The position numbers and the translations under genes are program-made. Of a stretch of 64,000 nt of DNA, positions 9,991 to 21,426 are shown in pieces (within the stretch, counting starts at the first letter, position 1; each line of letters starts with the position of its first letter). Source of the DNA: Branchiostoma belcheri (taxonomy: Eukaryota > Chordata > Leptocardii > Amphioxiformes > Branchiostomatidae); contig NW_017803884.1 of NCBI RefSeq assembly GCF_001625305.1, positions 143,541 through 207,540 of the forward strand. Reading direction: 5' to 3'. Under the pieces are notes generated by a model. The model saw nothing but the letters and a program-made list of their open reading frames with translations. It ran no database searches and had not been told where the DNA came from.

Positions 9991-10299
9991 CTTCTCTAAG
10001 GCCTGGTATCACGATGGCACACTTCTAAATTGTCTTTCCAATTGTGCCTTTCGTATCGGCCCCGTGGTTTGTCTTGATGAGTGGTTCTTTACTTGTAGGG
10101 TGCAAGAAGGCAATTGGTCTGTTGAAGGTAGTGACAGACCTTTTCATTGCATCCCGATGAAATCGGCGATCTCTTGTTGTTTTGATGAGCTTTTCAGGAT
10201 AGATTGCTACTATATCCAACTTTATTCCATTGGCAAACATGTATGTCAATCGAATGGACATATTTATCTGCATGAACATAAATAAATACCATAGACTTA

Positions 10300-10391
10300 G
10301 AGCTAGACTAATGATTCAAACAATGTGTTCTATTGCTATGCTAACACTGTTACATTGTCGTCAGGATAAGATGTATTAAAGAACCTATTTA
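10300..10391. repeat. Direct repeat, partner at 7464-7558
   Basis: Same sequence as 7464-7558 with a short deletion. It follows module 9600-9990 downstream on the plus strand, as the first copy follows the module at 6871-7010. Confidence 0.85.
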
Positions 10392-11835
10392 CAAACCTAG
10401 TCAGTCGAAATGTCGATATAGCCTCCCGGTCCCCACCAGCTCATGTTTCTGGGACGACCGCTCTTCGTCTTTTGTCACAGGCATGTGGGCCAGCACACGC
10501 GGTGGTTGCTGTGAAGAAGAGGTTGGAAGAGTTTACAAGATGAAGATGAGGATGTAGTTTTAGCTTTTCAGCTGTGTAATCAAAAATTAGTGGCGCTCTG
10601 GGGTCGCCCAGGTCATGAACGCATTCATGGGGCGTTTTATTTTTATATTACCAGCTTTGGCGCGCTGCATGGTCGTACACCTCGTGTTATGAAACCTAGA
10701 CAATGGTGCAATACATGATAAAATGCATCATAGAATACATTCGACAGTACCGATGCATTTCAGTAGGGATATATAGATGTTGACAGAACAAAAAGGAATA
10801 TATGCTTATTTATCTGTTCTCAAAGTTAAATGAAGTTCAAGTAAAAAGCAGATCTCTTCACATGGGTCTATAAATATCAGTTTTCTATCTGAGAAACCAC
10901 AGAAAAGGTTTATTACTAGCACTCGCAGTCTTAAAAGTCTCAAAGTTTGATAAAAGTAACTGCTGACGCAGTTCTTGAAATATGTAAAATAGTTTTTGTT
11001 ATTGGCTTGCCTGTTTAGATAATGTTCAAGTGTAGTTCTCTTTGGTGTAACATCATAATAACTTGGTGTAACTTCGGTCCCAATCATAATCCGGAAGAAT
11101 TAGAGCTGATCTCCCAAGTTTTCCCTGACCGCCTATGTGGCAAAGTTTTTCCATCTTTTAGAATCAACCATATAATCTGATCTGTAACTACTACAAATTG
11201 GCATTTGCCGTAGCCCAATGACGATCAACTACAAACTGTGGTATGCCCCCACCCTAGGTGGTGCTCGGAGAGAAACACAGGCATTTATGCCTCTACCATC
11301 ATGGTGTTTTGCAGATCTCCTGTTAACTCTGCAGTTTTGAGTGTAATTATATTAAATGATAAGCATGCAAGGATCACTTCTCTACATTGAATCATCGCAG
11401 TACTTTTGTCACGTGGCATATAATGCTGTATAAAAACATGGGTGTGATTAGGGTCCGTCACCACTTGTCCAACCGACAGTCACTTCTTGAAAGCCTGGTA
11501 GAGGCTAACTCAACCCTTATCTGCTTTCTGTCCTCGTGTGTTGCATTCCCATCTTGGAAAACTTCGAGGTCCATGCTCCAAAACTGGCGCGATGGTTTCT
11601 CTTGTTGTGTTGGACGCAGTCTTGCTTTTGGACTGCAGAGACCAGCAGGACGTAGTTGTCAGAGTGCTCCGTTGAGAGGAAGAACTGCATTATTGGCACT
11701 GAATAGTACAGTAGCCAGGCCCTGAACTTGGATACTGAAAAAAAGAATAACATTTAGTGCATCTGATGACACACATGTATCTGCACAATCTCGCCACTCA
11801 TCTTAATATAATTTTGTGTTACAATTATCAATGCC
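10392..11835. other. No gene seen
   Basis: Mixed AT-rich sequence. Short open frames at 10806-11087 (minus) and 11387-11725 (plus) have no recognisable motif and no splice-site support. Confidence 0.35.
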
Positions 11836-11950
11836 AGACAATGCCAGCAGCATCTTCATGGGCATTCCGCATGTGTTCCCGGTTGTCCCCTTGACCTACC
11901 CTTTGGTGGGTTGTTGTAGCCGGCATCGCTCTCGGTGGGGACAGTAGAAT
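11836..11950 (-). repeat. Dispersed exon-like module, copy 3
   Basis: Third copy of the module at 6871-7010. The minus strand reads DAGYNNPPKGRSRGQPGTHA with the following residues deleted, since the CTCAACCTCAAACA... part is missing. It retains the GGTGGGTTGTTGTAGCC flank shared with copy 1. Confidence 0.65.
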
Positions 11951-12157
11951 TCCCGCCTCGACCCGATACCGCTTTACCTCTGCCAATCTTGCGCAGTTCT
12001 GCTCCATCTGCGTCTTGTTCTTTTTTTAATAATTGAAACATACAATGAGAAGACGTGGTGGCGACACACTCCAGTTACACTTATATTCATGTCGCCACCA
12101 GATAATACGTAATACAAGCAAGCAAAGCACGAATTTTCATACAGCAGTTGAATGCAA

Positions 12158-12395
12158 CAATCAGTCGTTCCCACGTGGCGAAGTTGATGTGCACTCTGGA
12201 CGAGAGCTTTGTCCATGCCATTTGGTACATTGTTTTTACTTCAATCAGTCGTTCCACCGTGGCGAAGTTGATGTGCACTCTGGACGAGATCTTTGTCCAT
12301 GCCATGTGGTACATTTATTTACCTCAATCAGTCGTTCCCACGTAGAGAAGTTGATGTGCACTCTAGACGAGCGCTCTGTTAATGCCATTTCTCTT
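12158..12395. repeat. ~84-bp tandem repeat, 3 copies
   Basis: Units start CAATCAGTCGTTCC at 12158, 12242 and 12325 (84, 83 and about 71 bp). Each holds AAGTTGATGTGCACTCTRGA. On the minus strand the units read as RVHINFATWERLIEV-type peptides, but the 83-bp step breaks the frame, so continuous coding is unlikely. Confidence 0.9.
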
Positions 12396-13930
12396 GAGCA
12401 GGATCACGCAGGATTCAGTAGTTGGAGCATAGTGGCGACTGGAGACTGTTATCGTGGGGACTGGAGACTGGTACAGTTGTACCGCGATTTTACCCGTATG
12501 TGTTTCCACCAATAAGATCACTGGCAGGTCATGGACTAGTGCAACTTTTATCCAATGACGACCACTTTTCGCCTTGAGTAAGCCAGTGAGCCTGGACAAC
12601 TTAATTTTCTCCTGAACATTCATTATGTGCCTCCTGATACCGCTCAGTTTGATACTCTTCTGTTTACTATAGCAGACACTAGACTGCATCAAGGTGGCTT
12701 TTTGCAAGGCGACTAAACAGATCGTTTGCATTGCGTTTCTGTTCAGTCAGAGTTCCTACTGCAAAGCACCCCCCTCCAATTTCCTAGCAGGTCACTACTG
12801 TAGGTATTGTTTGTCATCAGGGGGCCACGTTCTACGATTGATACTTCAAAGCCATTTTGTACGGCGGATTAAATACGTATCTTGGCACTGATGACCTCAT
12901 TTCCTTCTTCCTTATTGCTCTTGTGAGTTTGGGGATTTTTTCAACCGGGATGTAGCCCACTATTCTCCACACATCCGGTAAATAGCATCTATTTTTATTG
13001 CATTATGGTCTTTACATTTGTCAGGCTCAAACTCCAACCTAATGGGAACAGTCCTTGTGGGCTAGCATTTCTGTTCTTACTTCTTCAAGCGCGTCTTGGT
13101 AACGTTTCTCTACTGCACACCCCCGTAACTTGATAAAACGTGTGTAATCCTCGCTAGTTTCTAGTTTTATAATATGATCTAGTTTAGAAAACGTCCACAC
13201 TATGCTGATTACAATAATGCCAATTTTAATTGTTCATGGCAAAACCTGCCGATATTTGTGTGTAAGGCTATCTGTGATGGATTATCTTGTTTTCGTGTTG
13301 GCGGGCGAGAACTGTGTGTACCTGGCAATTCTCTCGGACGAATTGTGCCAAATGATTACACGGCTTAACACATTTGTATTCGTGTTGTTTATGCAAAAAG
13401 GTATCCACATTTCAAAAATGTTAGTAGCCGAAAAAATTAGCCCAAAAAACATTATTGAGTAATATTAATAAGTATACTTTTTTGGTGTACTACAGTAGAA
13501 AACCTTGACCAATTTCTACTGTGTTGTCTGGTCGATACCAACTTTAGTTTCAAGAAAGAGAATTGTTTCTGAGTATTTCAGTACAAATCTTTATCTTTGT
13601 GTTTCCTTTACAGCTACTGCTGGAATGAACATCAAACAACATGGATTAGATGTTAGATGAGGACCATCCCGTATAGAACACCAACAGTCGTACACATGAG
13701 ATAAAAAAACACCATTAAAAACAGCTACATTAACAGCTAACTTACTTGTTGCGTAAGTTCTTTTGTGGTGATGGTGCTGCTGCTTTTTCCGTCCAGAACA
13801 GAAAACAGTATATTATAATTTTTGTCCTTTTATACTACTATCAAATTGCACTTCTGAATCAGTTGTTATACCACTCAGTAAAGGAGGATTCTCATCACTG
13901 ACATCAGGCCTTTCATCATTATTCTGTTCT
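12396..13930. other. No gene seen
   Basis: No recognisable coding or repeat structure. The minus-strand frame at 12363-12731 and the plus-strand frame at 13202-13462 show no motifs. Confidence 0.35.
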
Positions 13931-14870
13931 TTATATATATATATATATTGAGTTTATTGACTTCGTTCACAATTCAGTAAAATACATGGCAGCTTCATTT
14001 GTGTACAAAGATGCTGAATTGCGCATTTTACATGATTAACATGATAAAAAAACAATATCTATATTACAAGATCAACATGATAACAAATTAAAAACTAGTA
14101 AACAATGACATTAAGATGATAACGTTATAAGAAATTGAAAAGGTTCTTAATAAGCTGTAATAACTGATGTAATAATTGACACTTGGGGATTTTAACAGCG
14201 GTTTGTTTTTGCCAGGGGGATGCAGAGTTGCTAGGAACTTTTAAGGTTTTTAGCATGGACTTCCGAACGGGTTGGAGGTAACCAGCCTCTAAATGTGGGG
14301 GAACTTAGCAAGGATTTAGCAAACTTTAGACTAAGGGTTTCTCTCCTGTTTTCCAAGGAGGGCAGACATAGGTGAGTTAGGGCTTCATCGTAATGGGTAT
14401 ATTGGGCGCCAAGGATAATTCTAAGGGCACGTTTCTGTATTCGCTCGATCTTCATGGATTGTTGCGTCGTGATGCTGGGGCTCCAAACGGGGGCAGCGTA
14501 CTCTAATGTGGGGCGAATATAACCTTTATATAAAGCAAGGAGGTCTAAAATAGGGAGTCCGAACCGTTTTAATTTTTTTAGCCAAAAAAGTCTTGAACTT
14601 GCCTTGGAAATAATGACCTGAACATGTTTATCCCACCCCAAATCACGTGATAACCATAAGCCGAGTATACATGCACTCTCTGTGTATTCAAGGGGAATAT
14701 CATTAAGTGAAATAACGGGGGGCTGGGGGCAATCTCTCATAAATGAAATCATTAGTAACTTACACTTATCGCCGTTTAGGATCATATCATTTTCTAACGC
14801 CCAACTATTCAACTGGTCGAGTGATGTTTGTATTGCACTAGGCTCATAAAACTGCACTCTGCACTCTGCT
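13931..14870 (-). mobile_element. LINE A, 5'-truncated 3' end of a CR1/Jockey-like element
   Basis: The minus-strand frame 14857-14231 codes for the end of a non-LTR reverse transcriptase. It reads LNSWALENDMILNGDKCKLL, then LGLWLSRDLGWDKHV, SRLFWLKKLKRFG, PTLEYAAPVWSP and IERIQKRALRIILGAQY. These are the thumb and post-RT motifs shared by the Jockey/CR1 group. The catalytic YADD block is upstream of the truncation and absent. About 300 bp of 3' UTR follows and ends in a TA microsatellite near 13937-13950, a typical LINE tail. Such elements copy themselves by target-primed reverse transcription; this one is dead on arrival. Confidence 0.85.
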
Positions 14871-15244
14871 GCCTTTATAACAAAACGTGCCTTAATTCTG
14901 GCAACTTTGTCTTCTACGTCCTCCTCTGGACGTAGTGACCTAGTGTGATTTGCTGCTGTTTTGCCATCATGTCCAGCTTTTGCTGCTGTTTTCTTATTTT
15001 AGAATCTCTTCTTTTCAACTTTTCCCGCCAGCTCTTCACGTTGAGTGTGATCACTCTCTGCTTGACCTTTGCTTCTTTCTTTTGAAGCAACTACTTCTTC
15101 TCTTCCTCCTTTTGCGTTCTGTCCCTTGCTTCCAGCTCCTTTTCGAGGGAGAAATTCTTGACAACCATCTTTCAGATTTCTAGCTCTTTCTCCCTCACTT
15201 CTCGCTAAAAAGCTTTGCCAGCCTTGGAGCTTCTGAGACATACT

Positions 15245-16440
15245 TGATGTTAAGGGTTTTTTTTCAACTTTATTTATTTGCTCATCATTTAAACAAATGT
15301 ACAACAGCAGGGGGAGCAGAAGCGCATCCCCCTGAATTAGGTACAATTTGTCACATTATTTAAAGCATCAAACAGCATTCACATAGAAGAAATAATACAT
15401 ATAAACAACCATATATACAAAAGACACATATAAAAAAATTATTTACAACATATATCAACAAAGTTGCTTTATCAGGCTATGCAAAGTCCAGTACTAGTGT
15501 GGGTTCAAGGCAGGTTGTTATAGAGTCTGATGGTGTAGTGCAGGAAGGACTGTTGCAGCCGTTTAGTTCTTGCATGGGGAACAGTGATGTTGTGACTGTT
15601 CCTCAGCGATCTTCCTGTGACAGACTGTCTCTGGGCAGGAACCAGGTCGTGCAGGGGATGTTCAGGATTCAGCATGGCCTTGAAAAGAGACACAGCAGCG
15701 GCCTCTCTCCTCTCCTTCAGGGACGGCAGTGTCGGTACAGAACGTCTGCCGCCACGTGAGATGATCCGGAGGGCGCGCCTCTGAACCCTCTCCATGCTCG
15801 CTGCCTGCTCCTCACTGCAACCGACCAACAGAACATGGCCATACTCCAGGACAGGGCGGATGAGACTCAGGTACACCTGGACAAGATCTTGCACACTCAT
15901 GCCCTGTTTTGTCAGCAGGCGGAGGTAGTGGAGCCTGCTCGAGGCCTTTGACACCATAGACTTCACATGTTCGCGCCAGGATAGTTTGTTGTCAAAGATG
16001 AAGCCGAGCCCCTTGGCAACAGTGGTGACAGGCACAAGCTCGCCCCCGAGAGACAGAGGTGGCAGTACTGGAGCGTTTCTGCTGAAGCAGATCAGCAGCA
16101 TCTGGCTTTTCTTGCCGTTCAGGAGCATGTCGTTACGGTCAGCCCAGTTGTCAAGCTGCGACGCTTCCTCTGTCATGGCACTGTCCGTGCTAGCTTTCTT
16201 CAGGGAGACTGATCTGGACAAACCCACGTCATCCGCATAGCCCACGTCTAGGGTGTCGTCGTAAACCGTGTCGCGTGAGCTCATAAACAAAAGAAACAGA
16301 TAGGGCGACAACACTCCACCCTGCGGTACTCCTGACGTGAGATGTCGCCAGCTACTCAACTCCCCGTTAGCAGCCACTCTCTGAGTGCGTCCTTGTAGGT
16401 AGTTTTGCAGCCAAGCTAGGTTATGGGGGAACTTGTGCGT
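15245..16440 (-). mobile_element. LINE B, 5'-truncated element with RT catalytic YADD
   Basis: A 290-codon minus-strand frame (16377-15505) holds the RT palm. It reads SGVPQGGVLSPYLFLLF, then the catalytic GYADDV, LNGKKSQMLLICFSR, FIFDNKLSWREHVKSM, RPVLEYGHVLLVG and VQRRALRIISRGGRR. Upstream, 16378-16440 adds LAWLQNYLQGRTQRV before the sequence breaks off, so the endonuclease and first RT motifs are lost. It ends with an AATAAA-containing AT-rich 3' UTR at about 15250-15300. The plus-strand fragment at 60675-61145 belongs to the same family. The frame is long and open, so this is a fairly young truncated copy. Confidence 0.9.
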
Positions 16441-16905
16441 TGTCAGGTACTCTTGGTATAGGCGGTCTGTACACTTCTCTCAGTTCTTCAGAGGTTTTGG
16501 TGTCTTGTTTCTTTTGGCTTTGGCCATCTTCGTCACTGGCTGTGTTTCTTGACAAAGTACTTGTTGAAATAACTGTTATACTTCCTCTGTATTGTGACAT
16601 AGTCAGCATCTGGAATTACACTGTCTCTACCTAGTGTCTTTATTGGGCAGCACCTTCGAACTAGCCATTGTACAGAGGATAAACTTATGGTCTACACTAT
16701 GTACAGTAGTTTGCTTTCTGTCAATGAATATAGCGTTCCAAGAGGATGTCCTGTATGTTAGAATGTAAATATGAATTCATGAATGACAACTGTTCTTTTC
16801 AGAATTTCAAAAATAATTACGGTACATGTACTTACGAGTCTCTCCATCCCTTTTGAGAAGAGCAGTGGTCTGGGATTTTTTTCCTCTGCAGGATGAAAAA
16901 AAAAA
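16441..16905. other. No gene seen
   Basis: Short unsupported frames only. The minus-strand frame at 16421-16609 has no recognisable motif. Confidence 0.3.
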
Positions 16906-16959
16906 CACTAGAAGCGGCAGCTGTATAATAGGAGCTCTCCACACGTCCGTTCACTGCCG

Positions 16960-17195
16960 TGGCTGAGGGCACGAAGGGGCCGCCGCGCTTCAGGACCGGA
17001 AATATTACCCGTCATGCTTGCGAAGTGTCCATCCCCCATGTAGCTGCACCAGTTGTCCAGGTGAGGAACATCTGGTCCGATGATAGCAGGGTGCGGCAGG
17101 TTCGGTGTCACCTTTGCGTTGACCCTGTACGTAGCTCCTGTGGCCTACCCGGATCTCTACCAGCGCGATGGGATAGTTTCGGTCATCCTTTTCTA
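16960..17195 (-). pseudogene. Ty3-type protease/pol linker fragment
   Basis: On the minus strand one frame reads ALVEIRVGHRSYV, and after a frameshift another reads KVTPNLPHPAIIGPDVPHLD. This resembles the segment after the retropepsin active site in Ty3-type LTR elements, where a strand pair is followed by L-P-x-P-x-x-I-G-x-D. It is short, frameshifted and without the active site, so it is a remnant. Similarity is by eye only. Confidence 0.4.
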
Positions 17196-17277
17196 TAGCC
17201 TGCTGAAGAAATCTGCCAAACCATGTTTCTCCCCGGTCTCAATGTGCTTATTCATTTTATTCTTCTCTCCTATTCTT

Positions 17278-17372
17278 TTTCCTCCTCTGTCAGGTCCTCA
17301 ATGGTGACAAACTTTGCCAGACGTGCCCTCTCCTCATACCGTAGCTTAGCCTCTGGATCAAGCTTCTTGCAC
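17278..17372 (-). CDS. HMG-box-like helix exon, copy 2
   Basis: Second copy of the exon at 9297-9402, reading CKKLDPEAKLRYEERARLAK then FVTIEDLTEE on the minus strand. The Trp of copy 1 is replaced here, which weakens the HMG match. The frame and most residues are kept, and nearly all differences lie at single bases. Confidence 0.4.
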
Positions 17373-17779
17373 ACAATTTTGCTCACAATTTTTTGAGAGC
17401 ATGCTCATCTGGCAGGCAGAGCAGATAACAATTGTCTTTCAATCTTGTGAGATTTTCTTCTCGCAATGTACGCATTTGCCGAAGCGCCCTACAATTGCCA
17501 TGCCCGATATTTTGCCTGTTGTAGTTGGGCTATAGTTTGTTTATTTGTAGTTTACCACCAGATATACGAGTGGAAGGGAGGACAAAACAGGTGCAATGAC
17601 ACCTTTACAAGTTGTCCTCCCAAACACAACATGCACAATATAAATACAGATTGCATTATTGAATACAAAACAAATTGCAATAATGAACAATCATTAACAA
17701 GAAATATTATACATAACATCAAATACTGTACAATGCAATACCAAGCTATATACACATGTAATACATTATTTACAAAAAT

Positions 17780-18090
17780 TGGGGATGAGATGTTGATATC
17801 ATCTGTGTTTTGCAACGTATGAAGGTCTTCATCAATCTCCTGTACTGTGGTGTCTTTTGTGGGGATTATATACTTCGTTGTGCCATGTTGGCGTACTCTT
17901 ACATTCAGCAAGTAAGACTTGTCCACTTCTAGTTGTGTAGGCTCCCGTACTACAAGGGTGAAACGTGATTTCTCTTCGGAGTTTACGAAGATAGGGAGGC
18001 CAGTACACATATTTGGTTAAAAATACAATTTTTGGAAGGCTGGAATTTCTGTTTTTGACACTTATATGTATTTTCTTTTTGGTTTTCCTG
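17780..18090 (-). repeat. Duplicated coding-like module, copy 2
   Basis: Matches 9600-9990. The minus strand reads FTLVVREPTQLEVDKSYLL then NVRVRQHGTTKYIIPTKD. Copy 1 has a shorter version of the first part. The two HMG-like exons lie in the same order and orientation relative to the two module copies (9297/9600 and 17278/17780), so a block of at least 700 bp was duplicated. Confidence 0.6.
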
Positions 18091-18319
18091 TAGTACATGG
18101 TAAGTTATGTGTGTCCTGACAAATGTAGTTCAAGAAACTCCCTGTTCGTAAGAGGTGGTCTCTCTGCGTGGGTTTTTGTAGGCGTGACAGGATAACTGTA
18201 GGTAAATAGACATGACAACCAATATTCAGTGAAGCAGGCTACCCAAGTTAACCACATGACCTGACATGTACATTTAGGAAGAAGCAAATGCTCAACAATC
18301 AGGCCTATTTTCATGTGTG

Positions 18320-19229
18320 TCATTGGTTGGAATTGGTTACAGGCACCTTGATCATCCCCGTTGAGTTAACTGGGATGAGTGCCGGTCCCACCTCCAGGCC
18401 CGTGGGCCAATCACCGGCTTCATCTGGTTCGAACAGCATGATCTGTTTCTCCTCCACTGAGCCACGAGGAATCCTGCACCTCACTTGAACTGTTGCCCCT
18501 CGTGGTAGCCGAACTCTCTTTCTGCCGACCCGCACTCCTGCCGGGTTCGGGACGCTGAACTCTTCTATCAGGTTAACCAGGGTCGCCGCCCTCCGTGGCC
18601 GAACCGGCAGCGCCCTCGACAGCAGGGCAGAGTCACTCCCACAGCGCTTTTGGATTTCTTCGATGACGTTGTATCCAATTATCGGATGGTCCTGACTAGG
18701 GCTGTTGGTTGTCAGAAATGACACCGAGATAGCTGGTGAGTCATCTTCGCTGAGTTTAAAACTGACCTCTACCCATCCACTATATGGGATCTCTGTACCA
18801 TTTGCCGCCTGTAAGTTGAGGCTTGCTGTGTCCTCAAGTATCTCTATTACTGGTCTGACCTTTATCTCTGGTAGATTCTTCTCTCTCCACGTATCTGTCA
18901 TGATACTCACTTGTGCGTCGGTGTCCCATAATGCCAGGACCGGCTGGTCATCCATCTTACACGACACCAGGCACCGATTCCCGACTAACTTTGTTATTTT
19001 AGTTCTTTGTTTTGGTGTTAGATGTGACGCAGTCATGGCATTGACGTGAACCAATTGTTGTTGATTGTTGTTGGCTGTTGTTGTCTGTGGTTGTTTGTTG
19101 TTGGTTGTTGTTACCGAGGGCTGTTGATTGTCACTAGTTGGTGTTGTTTGTTGATGTCGTTTCTGGGACGGTTGTGAGCTGCTTAGGACGACCCCTCGTC
19201 CCTTTGGGGTGCCCCTGAAGCGTTTCCCT
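18320..19229 (-). pseudogene. LTR retroelement gag-pol: aspartic protease part
   Basis: Continuing from a Gln/Thr-rich linker, the minus-strand frame reads LVSCKMDDQPVLALWDTDAQ then VSIMTDTWREKNLP. This is the retropepsin active-site region of a Ty3-type element, followed by the flap region and a strand with PIIGYNVIEEI. The active site is D-T-D-A, not the required D-T-G-A (codon GAC), so the enzyme would be dead. Downstream the frame continues through RVRLPRGATVQV to a stop at 18320. No reverse transcriptase, RNase H or integrase follows, so the element is 3'-truncated. It is separated from its gag by a SINE. Confidence 0.8.
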
Positions 19230-19236
19230 AGTTCTT

Positions 19237-19582
19237 ATAAATGGTTTTTATTGTCCAAACAGTACCCGTGCAGTCGTAGCCTTTATACGGCTGAATTGGT
19301 GCAGGGTATCACATATTTATTCCACAATCATTTTTGTGGAACTGTCGCAAGGGTCTGTGCGGCTGCCATTCGGCGCCACAAGGTGACCTCAATACGACTT
19401 TCCCCAACCGAAGTTAGGTACCCATTCACACCTGGGTGGAGTGAGGAAATTCGTGTAAAGTGCCTTTCCCAAGGGCACAACGTCGGGGCGCATGTTCAGA
19501 CGTGTACCGGGTAAGACTCGGAATCGAACCCGGGTCTCCCGGTTCACAGTCGATTGCTCTAACCACTACACCACCCGACGCC
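19237..19582 (-). mobile_element. tRNA-derived SINE with target-site duplication
   Basis: The minus-strand head reads GTCGGGTGGTGTAGTGGTTA (tRNA A-box type) and, about 40 bases on, GGGTTCGATTCC (B box), the internal RNA polymerase III promoter. About 270 bp of unrelated body follows, ending ...CCATTTAT. The element is bracketed by AGTTCTT at 19230-19236 and 19583-19589 (plus strand), a 7-bp target duplication that extends to 9 with one mismatch. It sits between the zinc knuckle and protease of a retroelement and so is younger than it. Part of its 3' body recurs at 63511-63565. Confidence 0.9.
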
Positions 19583-19589
19583 AGTTCTT

Positions 19590-20601
19590 GTTTGGTGTTC
19601 GGCACCACCGAACGATGTGGTTGCTTCCACCACATCTGAAGCAATGACGGCACACCTCCATCCCCTGTTGTGTACATTGGTTGCACCGTGAGCTTGTTGA
19701 GGTGAGCTTGTTGATGCGAGCTTTTCGTCCCGTTCTTTATGGTCCACCACCGCCCTACTTATCTCTTCCAGCAGCTCCACATCACCGGTGTTGTTTTTGT
19801 TATCCAGATAAGGCTGCATTCTTAGGCGAATGTTGTCATCTCTGAGCCCCGTCGACACCGCTCGCAAAAACATGGACTGCACCAGTTTGCCGTCGTACAG
19901 CTCTTCCTCTTCCTGTGAGGCTGCTATTACTTTATTTCTCAGCCCCATCATCCTTGTGACAAAACCTTGTGAAGACTCCCCTTCTTCTTGGCATCCGATG
20001 CTTAACTTACGGTACAGGTCAGTAGCAGTTTCCTCCAATCCATGGGGTCCGAAGAGGTGACCCGGCTGGTATCGCCCTGATAACTGCGTCTACCACCTCC
20101 TCCTCTGTATATCCCTGCCTCAAACCACTCTTGATCTGATATGTGAGGGACTGAAATCTCAGCTGCCCCACCTGTCCTGTTATCTTGAACTCCTTCCTAT
20201 TGGTCATTGCTGGTTTTCCCTTACTGTCACCAATCTTCCATGTGGATTTTCTCAATGACTTGCTCTCTGTCGGAAAGAGTTTCTTCCTTACCGTGTTGGT
20301 GTCACTCCCACTCGGTGTCTCTAGGCTCGTCACTCGCTCCCCCAATCTCTCAACTGCACTACAACATTCTGTGACAATGTTTTTTTAAATGTGTGGTTGC
20401 CTTCACCAAGTCTTGCATTGCCAACTCTGGCGTCTGGGTCGTTTTAACTATGCCCTGACTTGTTTCAACTGTTGTCTGGCCAGTCTGGGTCATATCAACT
20501 GTGTTCTGGGTCGTTGCTCCCTGCAACGCGAACCCTGGCGTCTTGATCATTTCACCTAGACTGGAGTAGAGTAGATCAACTGGGCTTGTCCCTTCCGCCA
20601 T
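19590..20601 (-). pseudogene. LTR retroelement gag with CCHC zinc knuckle
   Basis: The minus-strand reading starts at MAEGTSPVDLLYSSLGEM (20601) and changes frame near 20360 and 20040. The middle has capsid-like text: QEEGESSQGFVTRMMGLRN, YLDNKNNTGDVELLEEI and RAVVDHKERDE. Just before the SINE, another frame shows CFRCGGSNHIVRWC, an exact C-x2-C-x4-H-x4-C knuckle that packages RNA in retroelement gag proteins. Order and orientation fit the protease at 18320-19229, so both are one element. At least two frameshifts and the SINE break it. Confidence 0.75.
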
Positions 20602-20759
20602 ACTTGTACTACCGACACTCGTTCAACACCAACAACTACGGCCGCCCTCCCCTTACTAGCTCCGTCTGATGGGCGCCGCCATCTTGTTTGTTTACAAGAA
20701 ATTGACCTCTAACCTTCTGTCACGTGATCGTTTTGGCGCCAAACTTCCGACACCCACTT

Positions 20760-21010
20760 TCCCCCTGCCAAGAACCTCCAATTTGTTACCCTACAAATCC
20801 TCGTTCCAGATCCCAGTTCCTAGTCCAGATGCCGACGCAATTACGACCCGCGAAGCCAGAGTGATAGACGACCAGTGTGTTCTTTATTCTCTCATACCAA
20901 CTGCCCAGTACGCATGCGTACACATCGGATCAAACCATTATCCTAAAGGGGGTGTTTCTACATGGCAACACAACAAAATATTTTTAACACACTTGATGAA
21001 AATCTGACAA
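20760..21010 (-). mobile_element. Probable LTR end and primer-binding site of the gag element
   Basis: On the minus strand a segment with AATAAAGAACACACTGG (polyadenylation-like) leads to GGGTAACA. Just after it comes TTGGAGGTTCTTGGCAGGGG, which looks like a primer-binding site. The gag start follows about 170 bp on. The second LTR is not in place, so the full LTR borders are not defined. Confidence 0.4.
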
Positions 21011-21093
21011 AAAAATAAACTAAAATGCACGCAAAACATCAGTTACGTCAATGAATAATGCTGATAAATGCAACTCACCGCCATGACTGGGCG

Positions 21094-21426
21094 TTAAAGC
21101 CCCGTGTCTGGATCATTGAATTCCTTCCAGATTTTTCCATCATAGATATCACTCATCTTGTCACCATTTTCAGGCCTTTTTCTCCATAGCCAGAGACCTT
21201 TGAATAGCAATCCTGAGACTGCCACGCCCCCTTCTTCGCCTCTTGCCTCTCCCCACAGCACCACCCCTCTGTGGGGTGGGGGCTTCCTCGCACTTACTTC
21301 CACTCCAGTCTCTGCCACGCCCCCGTCCTCGCCCCCTTCCTCGCCTCCTGCCCACAGCACCACCCCTTTTCTTGGCTGGGGTGGGGGCGCGCCCTCGTCT
21401 TGAACCGCCTGCCCAACAAACAACAT
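21094..21426 (-). CDS. ORF with DIYDG motif, TNP2-like transposase fragment
   Basis: A 110-codon minus-strand frame. Its last part, DKMSDIYDGKIWKEFNDP, resembles the S-D-I-Y-D-G-x-x-W-K-x-F segment of TNP2/Plavaka-like transposase proteins in animals and fungi. The first part is Gly/Glu-rich and consists of two related units (RKGVVLWAGGEEGGEDGG and HRGVVLWGEARGEEGG). These come from a GC-rich imperfect repeat and may be non-coding. A second DIYDG-bearing segment is on the plus strand near 43970. The start is uncertain. Confidence 0.4.
   Translation of the reverse strand: MLFVGQAVQDEGAPPPQPRKGVVLWAGGEEGGEDGGVAETGVEVSARKPPPHRGVVLWGEARGEEGGVAVSGLLFKGLWLWRKRPENGDKMSDIYDGKIWKEFNDPDTGL

Noticed and set aside
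19530..19582. Functional tRNA gene
   Set aside because: A and B boxes are present, but the acceptor and T arms do not pair as in a tRNA and the unit continues into a long body with target duplication, so it is a SINE head.
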